DNA of 6,552 nucleotides, taken from positions 1 to 6,552 of the forward strand of contig VHDG01000229.1 of assembly GCA_016871475.1 (NCBI GenBank), in the 5' to 3' direction. Shown here piece by piece: positions 5,426 through 6,552 of this stretch. This stretch comes from Verrucomicrobiota bacterium. GTDB taxonomy: Bacteria > Verrucomicrobiota > Verrucomicrobiia > Limisphaerales > UBA11320. Each line of letters opens with the position of its first letter. The stretch's first letter is position 1. Made by a program: the position numbers and the translations under genes. The notes below the pieces were generated by a model. That model was given only the letters and a program-made list of their open reading frames with translations. It made no database searches and was not told the DNA's origin.

Positions 5426-6552
5426 TTAGAACTTGTAGATGACGTTCGCAGCGAGCAAGAAGTCATTCTTGCGACCGGCGTCGGTGCCGTAGGCGTTGGG
5501 GCCGCCATTGGCATCGTGGTCCCAGCGGAGCTCCAAGCGGCTCAGCACATTGGCCCACAGATCATACTGGAGCGTGGCTGTTGCTGCCAAAACGCGGAAG
5601 CCAGCTGCAGTGGGGTTGGCCAAGGGCGCTCCACCACCCTCGAAGTGCTCGCCGCGAGCCAGGAAGGTGAGTTTCTCGCTCAGCTTGACTGAGGTGTAGA
5701 CAGAGACAGCGTCTTGCCGTCCGGTGCCGTTGCCACTGTGCTCCTGACCACGATAGTCGTAGGCCAAACCGAACTTCACCCCGGTCCAGGGCGTGTTGAT
5801 CGTGGCACCGACATAGTAGTTCTGGGTCGCCTGGCTCGCGACGTCACCCGCACCATTAATCACACCTGCATACAGAGCAGAGCCAGCCAGCGCGCCCCAG
5901 CTATCCGGAGCCTTGGCAGTGATGGAAGCCATGTAGGTCTTGTAGCTCTCTGAGTGCCCAGGGCCAGTGCCTGTGGCGTTGAAGGTGCGGTTGTTGATGG
6001 CTGCGGCCGTGGAGTTCGCCACGCCCACCGACACACCGATGTTCTCAGTCAACTGATACGAGGCCAGCAAACCGGTATGGCTGGTGGGCTCGATTCCGTT
6101 GCCGTAGCTGTGGGTGTAGTGCGGGTTGTTGACGCGCTCAAAGGTCTCGTAACCGATGATCGTGTCGAACACACCCATCTTAAAGTCGATCCCGTTGCCG
6201 ACCGGAGCGCGCAGCGCAACGTAGGCTTGCTTGATACCAGTCGCACCAGCTCCGACCGTGCCGAAACCAGCAAGGTCAGGTCCGTGGCCGACGTCCACCC
6301 GGTAACCAGCAGCCCAGTTGTCATTCGCGTCGAGCGGCTTTTGGATGGTGATCTGAACATAGTTCAGGTTGAAGCCATCCTGCTTGGCTGCGCCAGCGTA
6401 GGGAATTGCGGGAACGTTCGCACTGCCCCGTCCAAAGTTCCACTGCGCCGACGTGTCCACGAAGCCGCTGATTTGGGTGGAAGATAACGCGGTCAGCAAA
6501 TGCTGACTCGCCTCTTCCGCTTGAACTGCTGCAGGGATGGTGACCAGACCGA
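5426..6552 (-). CDS. BBP2/OmpL-like outer-membrane beta-barrel porin, second copy (5' end outside window)
   Basis: A paralogue of the porin encoded directly downstream. The reading frame stays open from the TAA stop at 5426-5428 to the window edge at 6552. The TTG near 6499 lies inside a leader that aligns with the other copy and is not a real start. The visible N-terminus reads GLVTIPAAVQA followed by EEASQHLLTALSS: the end of a signal peptide with likely cleavage after the last Ala of VQA, then the same mature start EEASQH as its partner. About 375 residues are visible, so only the first part of the signal peptide is missing. Family features include GVFDTIIGYETFE, many amphipathic strands and the terminal VIYKF. 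Compared with the partner, the central mature segment is almost identical while loop-like stretches are shorter, for example AYDYRGQEHSGNGTGRQD and GEHFEGGGAPLANPTAAGF. It is transcribed toward the second porin and has its own terminator at 5367-5400. Start codon and promoter lie beyond the window. Confidence 0.9.
   Translation of the reverse strand, partial: GLVTIPAAVQAEEASQHLLTALSSTQISGFVDTSAQWNFGRGSANVPAIPYAGAAKQDGFNLNYVQITIQKPLDANDNWAAGYRVDVGHGPDLAGFGTVGAGATGIKQAYVALRAPVGNGIDFKMGVFDTIIGYETFERVNNPHYTHSYGNGIEPTSHTGLLASYQLTENIGVSVGVANSTAAAINNRTFNATGTGPGHSESYKTYMASITAKAPDSWGALAGSALYAGVINGAGDVASQATQNYYVGATINTPWTGVKFGLAYDYRGQEHSGNGTGRQDAVSVYTSVKLSEKLTFLARGEHFEGGGAPLANPTAAGFRVLAATATLQYDLWANVLSRLELRWDHDANGGPNAYGTDAGRKNDFLLAANVIYKF
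6144..6345. repeat. 202-bp near-identical paralogue block, copy B
   Basis: This is the partner of 4889-5090 at a constant offset of 1255 bp, with four synonymous mismatches. It lies inside the upstream porin gene. A same-direction repeat of this length and identity is a substrate for recombination that would delete one gene length or copy sequence between the two. Confidence 0.85.

Overview
The window looks like chromosome from a Gram-negative, probably Verrucomicrobiota, genome. The outer-membrane porins are of the BBP2/OmpL-like type common in that phylum. The Y1 transposase has the C-terminal tail often seen in verrucomicrobial copies. A GYF_2-type domain is fused to a cyclic-nucleotide-binding domain. 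None of the start codons visible here has a GGAGG-like Shine-Dalgarno sequence. This placement is inference from family knowledge, not from a marker gene.

Layout: plus strand, 1-715, the 3' half of trpE (anthranilate synthase component I), cut by the window edge. Plus strand, 786-1817, a REP-associated-type (RAYT) Y1 tyrosine transposase with an HFH catalytic motif and a basic C-terminal DNA-binding-like region. From 1860 onward every gene is on the minus strand, so transcription converges at about 1817-1860, where imperfect hairpins lie. Read in the direction of transcription, the minus-strand genes are: a BBP2-like porin cut at its 5' end by the window edge (6552-5426), a double-hairpin terminator, a second paralogous porin (5337-4120), another double-hairpin terminator, then a two-gene unit made of a GYF_2/cNMP-binding protein (4025-3300) and, 15 bp later, a sigma-54-dependent NtrC-type response regulator (3284-1860).

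How the parts may work together: the two porins are recent tandem paralogues. A 202-bp segment differs at only four bases, all synonymous, while their loop-like regions have diverged with indels. The strong terminator between them leaves about 29 nt before the second start codon, so expression of the second porin needs readthrough or a promoter inside the first gene. The GYF-cNMP and NtrC-type pair looks like a signalling operon with no histidine kinase in view, and its regulator carries GAFTDA instead of GAFTGA. A link between this pair and the porins is possible from position only and is not shown by the sequence. No RNA genes, CRISPR arrays or complete insertion sequences were seen. Every intergenic gap is under 100 bp.
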